From UBA11524 sp045132495 (lineage in GTDB: Bacteria; Bacillota; Clostridia; Christensenellales; Aristaeellaceae): DNA of 64,000 nt. Positions 1 through 8,555 of the stretch are shown here, one piece after another (position 1 is the first letter of the stretch; each line of letters begins with the position of its first letter). A program made the position numbers and the translations under genes. The stretch covers positions 1 through 64,000 of the forward strand of contig JBGUSK010000093.1 in the NCBI GenBank assembly GCA_045132495.1, given 5' to 3'. A model generated the notes under the pieces. The model saw nothing but the letters and a program-made list of their open reading frames with translations, was not told the origin of the DNA and ran no database searches.

Positions 1-1064
1 GAGACGCAGCAATCCATTCTTCCAACATAGCAGACGCCGCGATCATCACTGCAAAGATCGCCGAAGCAGCCATTACCAACGCACAAATTGCCGGTGCTGC
101 CATTCAGACTGCCAATATCGCAGATGGCTCCATCACGACCGCCAAGATCGGAGACGCTGCTGTCACCCGGGCTAAGATCGCTGAGCTAGCGGTTGGCTCC
201 GCACAGATCGATGACCTTGCTGTAACCACAGCGAAGATTGCGCAGGCCGCTATTACCAATGCTCAGATTTCCAATGCTGCCGTTGATACTGCACAGATTG
301 CCCTGGGCGCAATTACCGCAGCGCTCATCCAGAATGGTGCTGTAGGCACAGCACAGATTGCGGACGCCTCCATCACGGATGCGAAGATCGTATCGCTCAA
401 CGCCGATGTCATCACCTCAGGCACGCTGGCAACGGAGCGACTTATCATCAAAGGTGACAGCGGCCTGATCTATGAGATCAATGCCCAGGCATCCGGGTTA
501 TCTCTGACAGAACTATCGGATGAGAAATATCAAAGCCAGTTGAACGGTACGGTCATTGTAGCGCGGTCCATCACGGCGGATCAGATTGCGGCGGCGACGA
601 TCACTGCCAATGAGATTCTTGCAGGTACCATTACCGGTGACAAGATCGCTGCTGCAACCATTGAAGGCAGTAACATCAAAGCGGGAACGATTACCGCCAG
701 CCATGTGACTTCGGACTTTGGCAAGTCGCTGGATCTGACCAGCAACGTGGGCATCAACCAGCGGGTGGAAGCCATTTACACGGACATGGATACGCTCATC
801 GGCTACCGCATTGAGATCGTATCCACGGCGGATGTGCTGTCAGCGGCAGTCAAAAGCACCACACTGAGTGCCCGTGTCTGGCATGGCAGTGAAGATGTAA
901 CTGCCAGTATCCCGGCAGCTAGATTCCGCTGGCTTCGTGTGACGGAAGACGCCACAGCAGATGCTCTGTGGAACAACAATCACATGGGTATGAAGTCCAT
1001 CCATCTGACAGTCACCGATGTGCTGTACAGCGCCACCTACCAATGCGAACTATCTGATTCATAA
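1..1064 (+). CDS. Phage tail protein, C-terminal part (5' end outside window)
   Basis: An open frame (codons starting at base 3) enters from the left edge and stops at 1064. The first ~135 residues are a regular array of ten-residue units of the type ITxAKIxDAA. The rest is a mixed beta-rich region with two further degenerate stretches (ITADQIAAATITANEI and similar). Such repeats are typical of shaft regions in tail fibre or tail-spike proteins of siphophages infecting Bacillota. The gene is followed after 11 bases by the next tail gene, and an AGGAGG site overlaps its stop, so it heads a tail operon with the next genes. The missing N-terminus would probably hold the tail-attachment domain. 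The exact family is not recognisable from this part. Confidence 0.75.
   Translation, partial: DAAIHSSNIADAAIITAKIAEAAITNAQIAGAAIQTANIADGSITTAKIGDAAVTRAKIAELAVGSAQIDDLAVTTAKIAQAAITNAQISNAAVDTAQIALGAITAALIQNGAVGTAQIADASITDAKIVSLNADVITSGTLATERLIIKGDSGLIYEINAQASGLSLTELSDEKYQSQLNGTVIVARSITADQIAAATITANEILAGTITGDKIAAATIEGSNIKAGTITASHVTSDFGKSLDLTSNVGINQRVEAIYTDMDTLIGYRIEIVSTADVLSAAVKSTTLSARVWHGSEDVTASIPAARFRWLRVTEDATADALWNNNHMGMKSIHLTVTDVLYSATYQCELSDS
3..410 (+). repeat. 30-bp coding repeat (ten-residue units) in tail protein
   Basis: About thirteen diverged 30-bp units encode I-T-x-A-K/Q-I-x-x-A-A decapeptides. Isoleucine and alanine recur at fixed positions, as expected for a trimeric beta-structured fibre shaft. 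The units are diverged at DNA level, so this is a protein repeat rather than a recent tandem expansion. Confidence 0.75.
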
Positions 1065-1075
1065 GGAGGAATACC

Positions 1076-2752
1076 GTGGCTATCATTGCGACAGGTTCCA
1101 AAACAATTATCGACCTTTCGGACGGCAAGTCCCTCTCGGCGTACCTGGGTTCCAATCAGCCCCGGACGCAAATCCTTGATGTGAACAGCAATACCTACGC
1201 GCCGGACTGGACGACCACTGCTGGCAAGCTGGTGATCACGCCTGTGGTATATGCCAATCAGACGGCTATCGCGCTGAGCGATTCTGCCCTCTCCATCACG
1301 TGGAAGCGCAAGGAGGGGTCGTCCTCTGAAACCGCGCTGTCTTCGGGCGAAAGTGTCAGCGGCAGCATCCTGACGGTCAGCGCCAATAAACTCTCTGCCA
1401 TCACCAGCGGTCTGCTGACCTATATTGCCTATGTGACTTACACCGATCCGGATAATGGACTGGCGATCAATGCGACCACGGACATCACCTTTGCGCTGGT
1501 GAAGACCGGCCAGAACGCGAAGTCCGCCTGGATTTCCGGTGAGCAGGTATTCAAGTATACCGCCGCCGGTGCTGTGTCGCCCTCACAGATCACTCTGTCT
1601 GCCAATTTGCAGAATGTGACCATGGGCAAATGGCAGTATAAGAATTCCAGTGGTGCGTGGGCTGATTATCCTACGACCAGCGACAACGCCAGCATCACCG
1701 GCACCACGCTGATCGTGAAGCCCACCCACGCTGTGTTTGTGGGCGAAACCGCAACGCTGCGCATCACTACCTCTGACAGCAGCATTGGCGACACCACATC
1801 GATCTACAAGGTCAGTGATGGCGCTGCCGGTGCGACTGGCGGGACCGGTGCAGCTGCTGTTATCGCTTTCCTGACGAATGAGAACATCACCTTTGCGGCA
1901 AACAGCTCCGGTCAGGTGGCGGCAACCAGTGTGACCTGCAATGTGGTTGCATACAAGGGTACCAGTAAGGTGACGCCTACCGTTGGTACGATTTCGGGTG
2001 CGGTGACCGGCATGACGGTGACCAAGGGTACTGTGGCCAGCAATGAGATTCCTATCACTATTGCCATCTCTGCCAACGCCACGCTGGGCGGTAGTGGTCA
2101 GCAGCAGGGCAAGCTGTCTGTTCCGATCACGTCTCCGGTGAATACCACGCTGACCATCAACTGGAGCAAAGTCAATACCGGTGCGACGGGTGCAGCAGGC
2201 AAGGACGCCGTGGTATTCTCTATCTTTGCCCCCGAAGGAACTGTTTTCAAGAATGGCGAAGGCACGCTGACTCTGATGGCCCTGGGCTATGACGGTGCTG
2301 CTGAAATCAGCAGTGGTGCGACGTATGTTTGGGCCAAGTACAGCTCTGGCGAATGGGTTCCCGTTGAGGGAGAGACCTCCAGTGCTCTGACTGTAGCAGG
2401 TTCCACGGTTACCGGTATGGCTACATACGCTTGTGTAATGAGCTACAAGGGAGTGGAATACCCTGACTTCATTTCCCTGATCGACAAAACGGACAACTAT
2501 CAGGCGGAGATCATTTCAAGCGGCGGCGATATTTTCAAAAACACGGTCGGTACCACGCAGCTCCTTTGTTTGCTCTACCAAAATGGACAGCTGATCGATG
2601 AAGAAGGAACCGAGTTCCAGTACATATGGTTCCGCTTTGGCGCAGACGGTCAGATCTTAGATGAAGACGCTTTTGCCACTGGCAAGATCATTCAAGTGGA
2701 TGGCAGCCATGTGGACGGCAAGACCACATTCATTTGTGAGGTCACAAAATGA
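1076..2752 (+). CDS. Phage tail protein with Ig-like domains
   Basis: A 558-residue protein starting at GTG 1076, with AGGAGG 7 bases upstream overlapping the previous stop. It is rich in Thr, Ser, Ala and Gly and reads as several consecutive Ig-like beta-sandwich modules. Short collagen-like glycine stretches occur around residues 250-260 and 365-372 (GATGGTG, GATGAAGKD). No signal peptide or membrane segment is visible. The position between other tail genes and the ATGA overlap with the next gene point to a tail or baseplate-decorating protein that may contact the host surface. No enzyme motif was seen. Confidence 0.7.
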   Translation: MAIIATGSKTIIDLSDGKSLSAYLGSNQPRTQILDVNSNTYAPDWTTTAGKLVITPVVYANQTAIALSDSALSITWKRKEGSSSETALSSGESVSGSILTVSANKLSAITSGLLTYIAYVTYTDPDNGLAINATTDITFALVKTGQNAKSAWISGEQVFKYTAAGAVSPSQITLSANLQNVTMGKWQYKNSSGAWADYPTTSDNASITGTTLIVKPTHAVFVGETATLRITTSDSSIGDTTSIYKVSDGAAGATGGTGAAAVIAFLTNENITFAANSSGQVAATSVTCNVVAYKGTSKVTPTVGTISGAVTGMTVTKGTVASNEIPITIAISANATLGGSGQQQGKLSVPITSPVNTTLTINWSKVNTGATGAAGKDAVVFSIFAPEGTVFKNGEGTLTLMALGYDGAAEISSGATYVWAKYSSGEWVPVEGETSSALTVAGSTVTGMATYACVMSYKGVEYPDFISLIDKTDNYQAEIISSGGDIFKNTVGTTQLLCLLYQNGQLIDEEGTEFQYIWFRFGADGQILDEDAFATGKIIQVDGSHVDGKTTFICEVTK

Positions 2753-3804
2753 TTGCATATGCCCAGTATACCATTGCTGACCTGTGTGACCCGATCGTCT
2801 CAGGCATAGCGCCTGCGCAGCCGGTTGTTGACATGCTGTGGATGGATACCTCGCAGTCACCGACATTGCTGAAACGCTGGAATGGTGAGGTCTGGGAACG
2901 GGTGAATGAAAGCAGCAGCGGCGGTCGTAACCTTCTGCTGAACTCTGAGGATGAGGTCATCAAGGAGCGTGGGGAATACAACGTTGCATTCACCTATGAC
3001 TTTTCGCCGCTGTTGACGGAAATTGAGTGCAATACATTCATGTTTTCGTTTGAAGCAAAGGCGGATGTCGAGGGCATGCGTGTGGATTTCCACTTCATGA
3101 ATCACGACTACGCCATATTCACAGCATATGCGGACCAGGTGCTGACAACCGAGTACAAGCGGTATGTCCAGCCGGTCGTGATGCCGAAGAGCTCCAGCGT
3201 GAAGGATATTATGTATTGCCGCATCCGCCTGATGGATGCTGTAGGCACAGCCTATTTTCAGCGCGCCATGCTGGAGAGGGGAAACACCGCATCTGATTGG
3301 GTTTGTGCACCGGAGGATGAACTTAACCACCTGGAACTGAAGCTGTCAGATGTCCACGCGCAGATCAATACCTCCGCTGACAGCATTCGACAGGAGGTGC
3401 AGGCCAACTATGCTGCCGCTACTGAAATGGCAAGTCTGTCAAAGCAACTGACCACGCTGGCTGAACAGACGGAAAGTAATTTCACCTGGTCAGTGTCCCG
3501 CATCACAGAGTTGCAGACGGATCTGTCAGAGGCCCACGAGGCAACGGCATCCCAGTTGGCGCTGTTTCAGACCTATATGTCCTTCTCCGAGGATGGGCTC
3601 GTCATCGGCAAGACAGGCAATCCCTTTACTTTCCGCGTAGTGAATGACCGCCTGGCATTCTACATGAACAACACCGAGGTGGCCTATCTGAGCAACAACA
3701 AGCTCTATGTAACCCAGGCAGAGATCCTTACCAAGCTGCAGATCGGCAAGTTTGCCTTTGAGCCCCAGTCCAACGGCAACTTATCTGTCATATTCACAGG
3801 ATAA
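2749..3804 (+). CDS. Phage minor structural (tail) protein
   Basis: A 351-residue protein whose ATG overlaps the preceding stop (ATGA). The N-terminus (PVVDMLWMDTS...LKRWNGEVWERV) matches the style of siphophage minor structural proteins. It is followed near residue 62 by GRNLLLNSE, which starts a carbohydrate-binding-like beta domain often found in such proteins. Residues ~195-265 are predicted alpha-helical and coiled-coil-like. The C-terminus (DGLVIGKTGNPF to the end) is the beta-structured tail found in many Bacillota prophage tail components. It probably sits at the tail tip and binds the cell surface. Translational coupling to both neighbours supports one operon. Confidence 0.75.
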   Translation: MIAYAQYTIADLCDPIVSGIAPAQPVVDMLWMDTSQSPTLLKRWNGEVWERVNESSSGGRNLLLNSEDEVIKERGEYNVAFTYDFSPLLTEIECNTFMFSFEAKADVEGMRVDFHFMNHDYAIFTAYADQVLTTEYKRYVQPVVMPKSSSVKDIMYCRIRLMDAVGTAYFQRAMLERGNTASDWVCAPEDELNHLELKLSDVHAQINTSADSIRQEVQANYAAATEMASLSKQLTTLAEQTESNFTWSVSRITELQTDLSEAHEATASQLALFQTYMSFSEDGLVIGKTGNPFTFRVVNDRLAFYMNNTEVAYLSNNKLYVTQAEILTKLQIGKFAFEPQSNGNLSVIFTG

Positions 3805-3813
3805 GGAGGAAGT

Positions 3814-5910
3814 ATGGCGACAGTATCCTATTCAGCATCCCTGCGAACGAGAAAAACCAACTCCTCCAGTGATGCCAAGTCAGACCGCGCATGTCAGGAG
3901 TTCTACTCAGATGATTACAACTATGTAGGCATCATCCATTTCTCCGGCATGGATCTGCGCAATAAGATCATTACAGGCGTAAGCATCAAGGCAGCCTCCG
4001 CATCTGCCGGTTACGGCGCCTCCCACACCAAAACCGTCTACCTGCGCAAGTCGAACTATCAGGCCGCTGCAGCGTCAGGGGTAACCGGCTCGGGGTATGC
4101 AGGTGCTGCGCTGGGCACCTTCGATGGAAGCTTCTACGGGAACACAACAACATGCACTCTTACGGGTACATTGCTGACGAAGGTTGCAGCCTATATTCAA
4201 GCGGGCAATAAAACATTCACGATTTATAATCCCAATGCCTCTGCCAGTTCCAAGGGATATTCTTACAACTATTTTCAGTGGACTGCAGTTACAATCACGA
4301 TCACCTATGAGGAAGCAGCAAGTGTTCCGTCTGTGTCTGAAACAACCTGCCCCGTTGGCGGCATGGTCACGATTTACACCAATCGTGCCTCCACCGCTGC
4401 AACACATACGCTTAGGTACACCTTCGGCGCGGACAGCGGATACCTGGCACAGGATGTAGGTGATTCTGTTGTGTGGCTGCCGTCTTTGATGCTGGCAGAA
4501 CAGCTTCCTAATTCCACGTCTGGTTTATGCACGATCATCTGCGAAACATACGTCAACGGTTCGCTCACAGGCACTCGCACCTGCACGTTGACACTGACTG
4601 TGCCGGATACCATTGTGCCAAAGGTCACAGGGATCTCCTGCAGAGAAGCAACCACCGGTATCGCGGAGCAGTTTGGTGTGTATGTGCGGTCCAAGAGCAC
4701 GCTGTCAGTGACCCTGACTGCAAAGGGAGCGGAGGGCAGCAGCATTGTGTCCTACAGATCCACGCTGGACGGTGCAGTCTACAATGGTTCTTCCTTTACG
4801 ACAGCGGTGCTCCATACGGCGGGAACGAACCGCCTCACTGTGACGGTAACGGACTCCCGTGGCCGTAGCGGCAGTTTGTCCATGGATCTGACGGTAGTAG
4901 ACTATTTACCACCGTCACTGACGGAATTGAGTGCCCAGCGCTGCAATGCTGCAGGTACAGCAGTCCAGATGGACGGCACCAGTATTCGTATCACGGCAAA
5001 GGGCTCTGTGTCACCTGTGAACAACAAGAATACGATCTCGTGCGCTGTATATGCCAAGGCTTCTACAGAGACTGCCTGGCAGATCAAGGGAAGCATTGGT
5101 GCCAGCAACTTTACCGTTTCTGCCGTCAATCGTCTGTTGGCGGGTACCTATGATGTGCTGACTTCCTATGATGTGAAAGTCACCCTGTCCGACTACTTTG
5201 GCACAGTGGAACAGGTGGTCAGCGTCAGTACCAAGCAGGTCATGATGGACTTCTATCGGGACGGCAGCGGCATTGCTTTCGGTAAAGTCGCGGAGAATTC
5301 CGGAAAGGTAGAGTTCGGCTGGCCGCTGGAACTGATTGAGCCACTGTCCATCGCGCAGGGCGGTACCGGGCAGACAACCGCCGCAGGCACTCGCAATGTG
5401 CTGGGACTGGGCAATACCACAGGGGCGCTCCCCATTGCCAACGGCGGCACAGGAGCAACGACAGTGGCGTCTGCACGTAATGCATTAGGGCTTGGCAACA
5501 CCAGCGGCGCTGTACCTGTTGCCAATGGTGGCACCGGCGCAACGACAGCAGAGGCTGCCCGGACCAATTTGGGAATCACACTTGCAAACCTCGGTGCGGC
5601 GGCATCCTCACATAACCATTCTGCCAGTGCTATCAATTCAGGTACACTGAGCAAATCACGGTTGCCATTCAAGTATGCAATGGGTTCGACCAGCGTCAGC
5701 GGTTCATCCTCGGTAACGATTGACATTACCGATCAGGGGTTTACAAGCGTCCCGTATGTGTTTGTCACTTATGCCACGACGAGCAGTAACTGGTCGGGAG
5801 ATAATGGTGCACTCAAGGTCTATAACAAGAGTGCGACCGGGTTTAGCATCGTGGTTGGTGGATCGTTCAATACCAGCCGTGCAATCGACTGGCTTGCCAT
5901 AGGGTTTTAA
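3814..5910 (+). CDS. Phage tail fibre protein, DUF859-like
   Basis: A 698-residue protein with AGGAGG before ATG 3814. The N-terminal ~500 residues are beta-rich and end in YRDGSGIAFGKVAE, a signature I associate with the siphovirus DUF859 family. Residues ~510-585 hold three copies of an (I/V)A(Q/N)GGTG(Q/A)TT unit spaced about 30 residues, a common phage fibre repeat, followed by SHNH and a compact C-terminal domain. It is probably the distal receptor-binding fibre. No chaperone gene follows; the next gene is the holin. Confidence 0.8.
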   Translation: MATVSYSASLRTRKTNSSSDAKSDRACQEFYSDDYNYVGIIHFSGMDLRNKIITGVSIKAASASAGYGASHTKTVYLRKSNYQAAAASGVTGSGYAGAALGTFDGSFYGNTTTCTLTGTLLTKVAAYIQAGNKTFTIYNPNASASSKGYSYNYFQWTAVTITITYEEAASVPSVSETTCPVGGMVTIYTNRASTAATHTLRYTFGADSGYLAQDVGDSVVWLPSLMLAEQLPNSTSGLCTIICETYVNGSLTGTRTCTLTLTVPDTIVPKVTGISCREATTGIAEQFGVYVRSKSTLSVTLTAKGAEGSSIVSYRSTLDGAVYNGSSFTTAVLHTAGTNRLTVTVTDSRGRSGSLSMDLTVVDYLPPSLTELSAQRCNAAGTAVQMDGTSIRITAKGSVSPVNNKNTISCAVYAKASTETAWQIKGSIGASNFTVSAVNRLLAGTYDVLTSYDVKVTLSDYFGTVEQVVSVSTKQVMMDFYRDGSGIAFGKVAENSGKVEFGWPLELIEPLSIAQGGTGQTTAAGTRNVLGLGNTTGALPIANGGTGATTVASARNALGLGNTSGAVPVANGGTGATTAEAARTNLGITLANLGAAASSHNHSASAINSGTLSKSRLPFKYAMGSTSVSGSSSVTIDITDQGFTSVPYVFVTYATTSSNWSGDNGALKVYNKSATGFSIVVGGSFNTSRAIDWLAIGF

Positions 5911-5934
5911 TGAAAAATACAGGAGGAAACAATT

Positions 5935-6384
5935 ATGCGCGACTTTACTATCGATCTGATTTGGGCCAAGCTACAGCTGGCGATCTCCGCTGTGGGCGGC
6001 TGGCTCGGTTACTTTCTTGGAGGTGTGGATGGCCTGATGACTGCGCTCATCATCTTCATGGTGACGGACTATGTCACCGGCCTCATGTGTGCTATCGTGG
6101 ACAAGCAGCTGTCTTCCCGCGTGGGCTTCAAGGGTCTGTTCAAGAAGATGCTGATCGTTATCCTGGTTGGCATTGCCCACATTGTAGATATGCATGTTGT
6201 GGGTACCGGCGAGGCGCTGCGCAGTGCAGTGATCTGCTTTTACCTTTCCAATGAGGGTGTATCTTTGCTGGAAAATGCAGCCCACCTCGGCCTGCCCATC
6301 CCTGAGAAGCTGAAGGCAATTCTCGCTCAGCTGCATAACAGGGAGGAGGCTCCCAAGGTAGAGGAAGGTGCTGTCGATGGCTGA
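5935..6384 (+). CDS. Phage holin (Bacteriophage_holin_4_1 / phi29-Cph1 type)
   Basis: A 149-residue membrane protein with AGGAGG before ATG 5935. Hydrophobic segments lie near residues 15-35, 36-55 and 70-95, with the family hallmark MVTDYVTGL...GFKGLFKKM, followed by a charged C-terminal tail. Holins of this family open the membrane to release endolysin. The endolysin start lies inside the last codons of this gene (8-base overlap), the usual holin-lysin arrangement. Confidence 0.9.
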   Translation: MRDFTIDLIWAKLQLAISAVGGWLGYFLGGVDGLMTALIIFMVTDYVTGLMCAIVDKQLSSRVGFKGLFKKMLIVILVGIAHIVDMHVVGTGEALRSAVICFYLSNEGVSLLENAAHLGLPIPEKLKAILAQLHNREEAPKVEEGAVDG

Positions 6385-7468
6385 TCGTCTGAATACGCCT
6401 TTCACAAATGAACACTTCGCGGCCTACTGTCTTCGGATGGTAGGCCAGCCTTATTGGTACGGCACCTGCGGCTACAAGGCAACCAGCAGCCTGCTCACCC
6501 GTAAGTCGAACCAGTATCCCAGCCACTACCAATCCAGCCGCACTGCCCGGTACAAACAGGACATTGCTGATAAGAAGGTGGTGGCGGACTGTATCGGTGG
6601 CGCAAAGGGCTATGCCTGGACTGGCGGTGGTCAGGCGATGCTGGATGCTATTGGCACGGACGGCTCTGTCAGCAACAAGTATGGTGCTAATGGTTGCCCA
6701 GACAAGGGAGCAGGCGGCATGTTCACCTATGCCAAGTCCAAGGGCAAGGCGTGGGGCGAGATCAGTACCATCCCTGAGGTGGTTGGCCTGGCAGTTCACA
6801 AGGAAGGTCATGTCGGCTATTACGTGGGCGATGGCTATGTGGTAGAGTGGCGCGGTTTCAATTATGGCTGCGTCAAGACCAAGCTGCTGGACCGCTCCTG
6901 GCTTTACTGGTATGAACTGCCCTTCATTGACTACGGCGATGCGCTGGATAACGCTGAGCCTGCACCTGTGGAGCTTACCTTGGGCTGTCGCCTGTTGCAG
7001 AAGAATATGTCGGGTGCCGATGTGACGGAGCTGCAAGAAGCGTTGCTGTCGCTGGGATATACCCTCGAGCATGGTGCTGACGGCAAGTTTGGCGCGGAAA
7101 CCCAGAAGGCTGTGAAGGCATTCCAGAAGAAGGCAGGTCTCACACAGGACGGCAAGTATGGGGATCAGACGCATGCTGCTCTGATGGATGCGTTGGCGGA
7201 TGATGAACCCGAAGAAGTGCTGCCTGACGAGGAGATGTCTCCTGTTGAAGAAGCGCCTGAACCGACAGTGACTCGTAAGGTGGTGCTGGTCTCCAATAAC
7301 GGTAAGGTGAATATCCGCATCGGCAATGGTACTAACTACGCCCGTATTACCTCCGCGAAGGCAGGAACGACATATACGCATGTGGCTACGGCTGAAAATG
7401 GCTGGCATGCTGTTGTGGTTGGTTCTCGCGTAGGTTGGGTGTCTGGCGAGTTCTCCCAAATTGAATAA
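6377..7468 (+). CDS. Phage endolysin: NlpC/P60-like + PG-binding + SH3b
   Basis: A 363-residue protein from ATG 6377. The upstream GTG 6368 is in frame, but GAGGAAGG at 6361 is correctly spaced for 6377. Residues ~10-180 resemble an NlpC/P60 cysteine peptidase, with ADCIGGAKGYAW carrying the likely catalytic Cys and KEGHVGYYVG the likely His. Residues ~205-275 are a PG_binding_1 domain (GADVTELQEALLSLGY...GKFGAETQKAVKAFQKK). Residues ~300-363 form an SH3b wall-binding domain ending in GWVSGEF. An acidic linker separates the last two. There is no signal peptide, so export depends on the holin. Confidence 0.9.
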   Translation: MADRLNTPFTNEHFAAYCLRMVGQPYWYGTCGYKATSSLLTRKSNQYPSHYQSSRTARYKQDIADKKVVADCIGGAKGYAWTGGGQAMLDAIGTDGSVSNKYGANGCPDKGAGGMFTYAKSKGKAWGEISTIPEVVGLAVHKEGHVGYYVGDGYVVEWRGFNYGCVKTKLLDRSWLYWYELPFIDYGDALDNAEPAPVELTLGCRLLQKNMSGADVTELQEALLSLGYTLEHGADGKFGAETQKAVKAFQKKAGLTQDGKYGDQTHAALMDALADDEPEEVLPDEEMSPVEEAPEPTVTRKVVLVSNNGKVNIRIGNGTNYARITSAKAGTTYTHVATAENGWHAVVVGSRVGWVSGEFSQIE

Positions 7469-7493
7469 AGCTGCCCATCTGTGTGGACAGCTT
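7468..7493 (+). terminator. Possible weak terminator after lysis cassette
   Basis: Arms AAGCTGCCC and GGACAGCTT pair with one mismatch around an 8-base loop, directly after the endolysin stop. There is no immediate T-run, only a T-rich stretch about 40 bases on, so function is uncertain. I see no gene between here and 7,684. Confidence 0.35.
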
Positions 7494-7683
7494 GCATGCA
7501 GGGTCACTCTTTTGCGGGGTGGCCTTTATTTTTGTTGTTCAGATAAAAGCTTTCCGTTTAGATCGAGTTCATAGTAATTGCTGTAAACTGATTCGGGTTA
7601 TGGATAAAGCCTTGCCACCCCGATGGTTGAACGTGCCACCATCAATACGCCCGAAGCGAGTAGCGGTACAGCTTTATTCATTT

Positions 7684-8475
7684 TTATGGTTTGCTTTGGT
7701 GCAACAGTGAAGCGGCCTGTGCGGCACACTCAATTCGCTCTACAGTGGATATTGAAACCAAATCAGGACAGTTTCCATGAATGATCCCGCAAATAACGCG
7801 TAAGCATAGGGTTGCATACCATAGTGGAAGTTCAAGTCCCTTATCGGTAGCCCCAACGAGTATTTTGTTGTCACTCATATCGGAATAAGTGAAGATATCA
7901 AATACATTGAAATGAACATTCCCAGAAGTGCGTTGATACATGTAAGCCTTAGCGAACCCCGAACTTCCCGCAAGTTCCCCCATGTTATTCTTTCCTGTCC
8001 ACCAATAATCACCGAATCTTTCGCACTGGTGCTTTTTCTTGAAAATATCTAAGTGCTGCTCCAAACACACCTTTTCTTGCTGCGCTTGCGTATTGTTAGG
8101 CTCTTGCTTCAAAACCCAGGAGACAGTAGTAAGGTCATTGTTGATTCTTGATATGTCAATCATATCGAAGAAACGCTCAATCATCGCCGAATCATTTTCG
8201 CTACGCCCTTGCAGCAATATTTCGATGAGAACCATTGCCTCGTACAAACTTCTAGATAAAGCCAAAGCTCCTTCTGGATATCCTGCTTTCAGCAAGGTGT
8301 AAATTTCGCAACAGGTAAGCAGCGCCTTGCCGTAGGCTCGGAGGATTGCGTATTCATACGTTCGTTCATCAATAATGGAAAGGGTTGTCAATTCTTTACG
8401 ACAAGTGTCAATACTATCCCGAAACAGGGTTAAGCCATCCCAAAGAGATGGTTCTTGATTACGCTGATCGCTCAT
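7684..8475 (-). CDS. DUF5677-like protein with HEPN-type Rx6H motif
   Basis: A 263-residue mostly helical protein from ATG 8475, with AAAGGTG upstream. The N-terminal half (ERTYEYAILRAYGKALLTCC, then ALSRSLYEAMVLIEILL) resembles DUF5677 proteins. Near the C-terminus, LRVICGIIHGN contains Arg-x6-His, which fits the HEPN ribonuclease pattern; calling it HEPN is my inference. It is the last gene of the minus-strand RNA-repair locus, 80 bases after the Ro60-like gene and in the same direction, so it may be co-transcribed. An RNase role, a toxin role or an unrelated cargo function are all possible. It is a cytoplasmic protein with no membrane segment. Confidence 0.6.
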   Translation of the reverse strand: MSDQRNQEPSLWDGLTLFRDSIDTCRKELTTLSIIDERTYEYAILRAYGKALLTCCEIYTLLKAGYPEGALALSRSLYEAMVLIEILLQGRSENDSAMIERFFDMIDISRINNDLTTVSWVLKQEPNNTQAQQEKVCLEQHLDIFKKKHQCERFGDYWWTGKNNMGELAGSSGFAKAYMYQRTSGNVHFNVFDIFTYSDMSDNKILVGATDKGLELPLWYATLCLRVICGIIHGNCPDLVSISTVERIECAAQAASLLHQSKP

Positions 8476-8555
8476 GAAGAACACCTTTCTTTCCAATAAT
8501 CTAACGGTTTCACAAATCATGTGGAGCCTCGCAGACAAAGCCTGTACGTTGTTGG

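Noticed and set aside
3..410. CRISPR-like short regular repeats
   Set aside because: The 30-bp period is contiguous coding sequence without spacers and encodes a fibre shaft. No cas gene is present.
1..7468. Diversity-generating retroelement acting on the tail fibre genes
   Set aside because: No reverse transcriptase or template repeat was found in the window.
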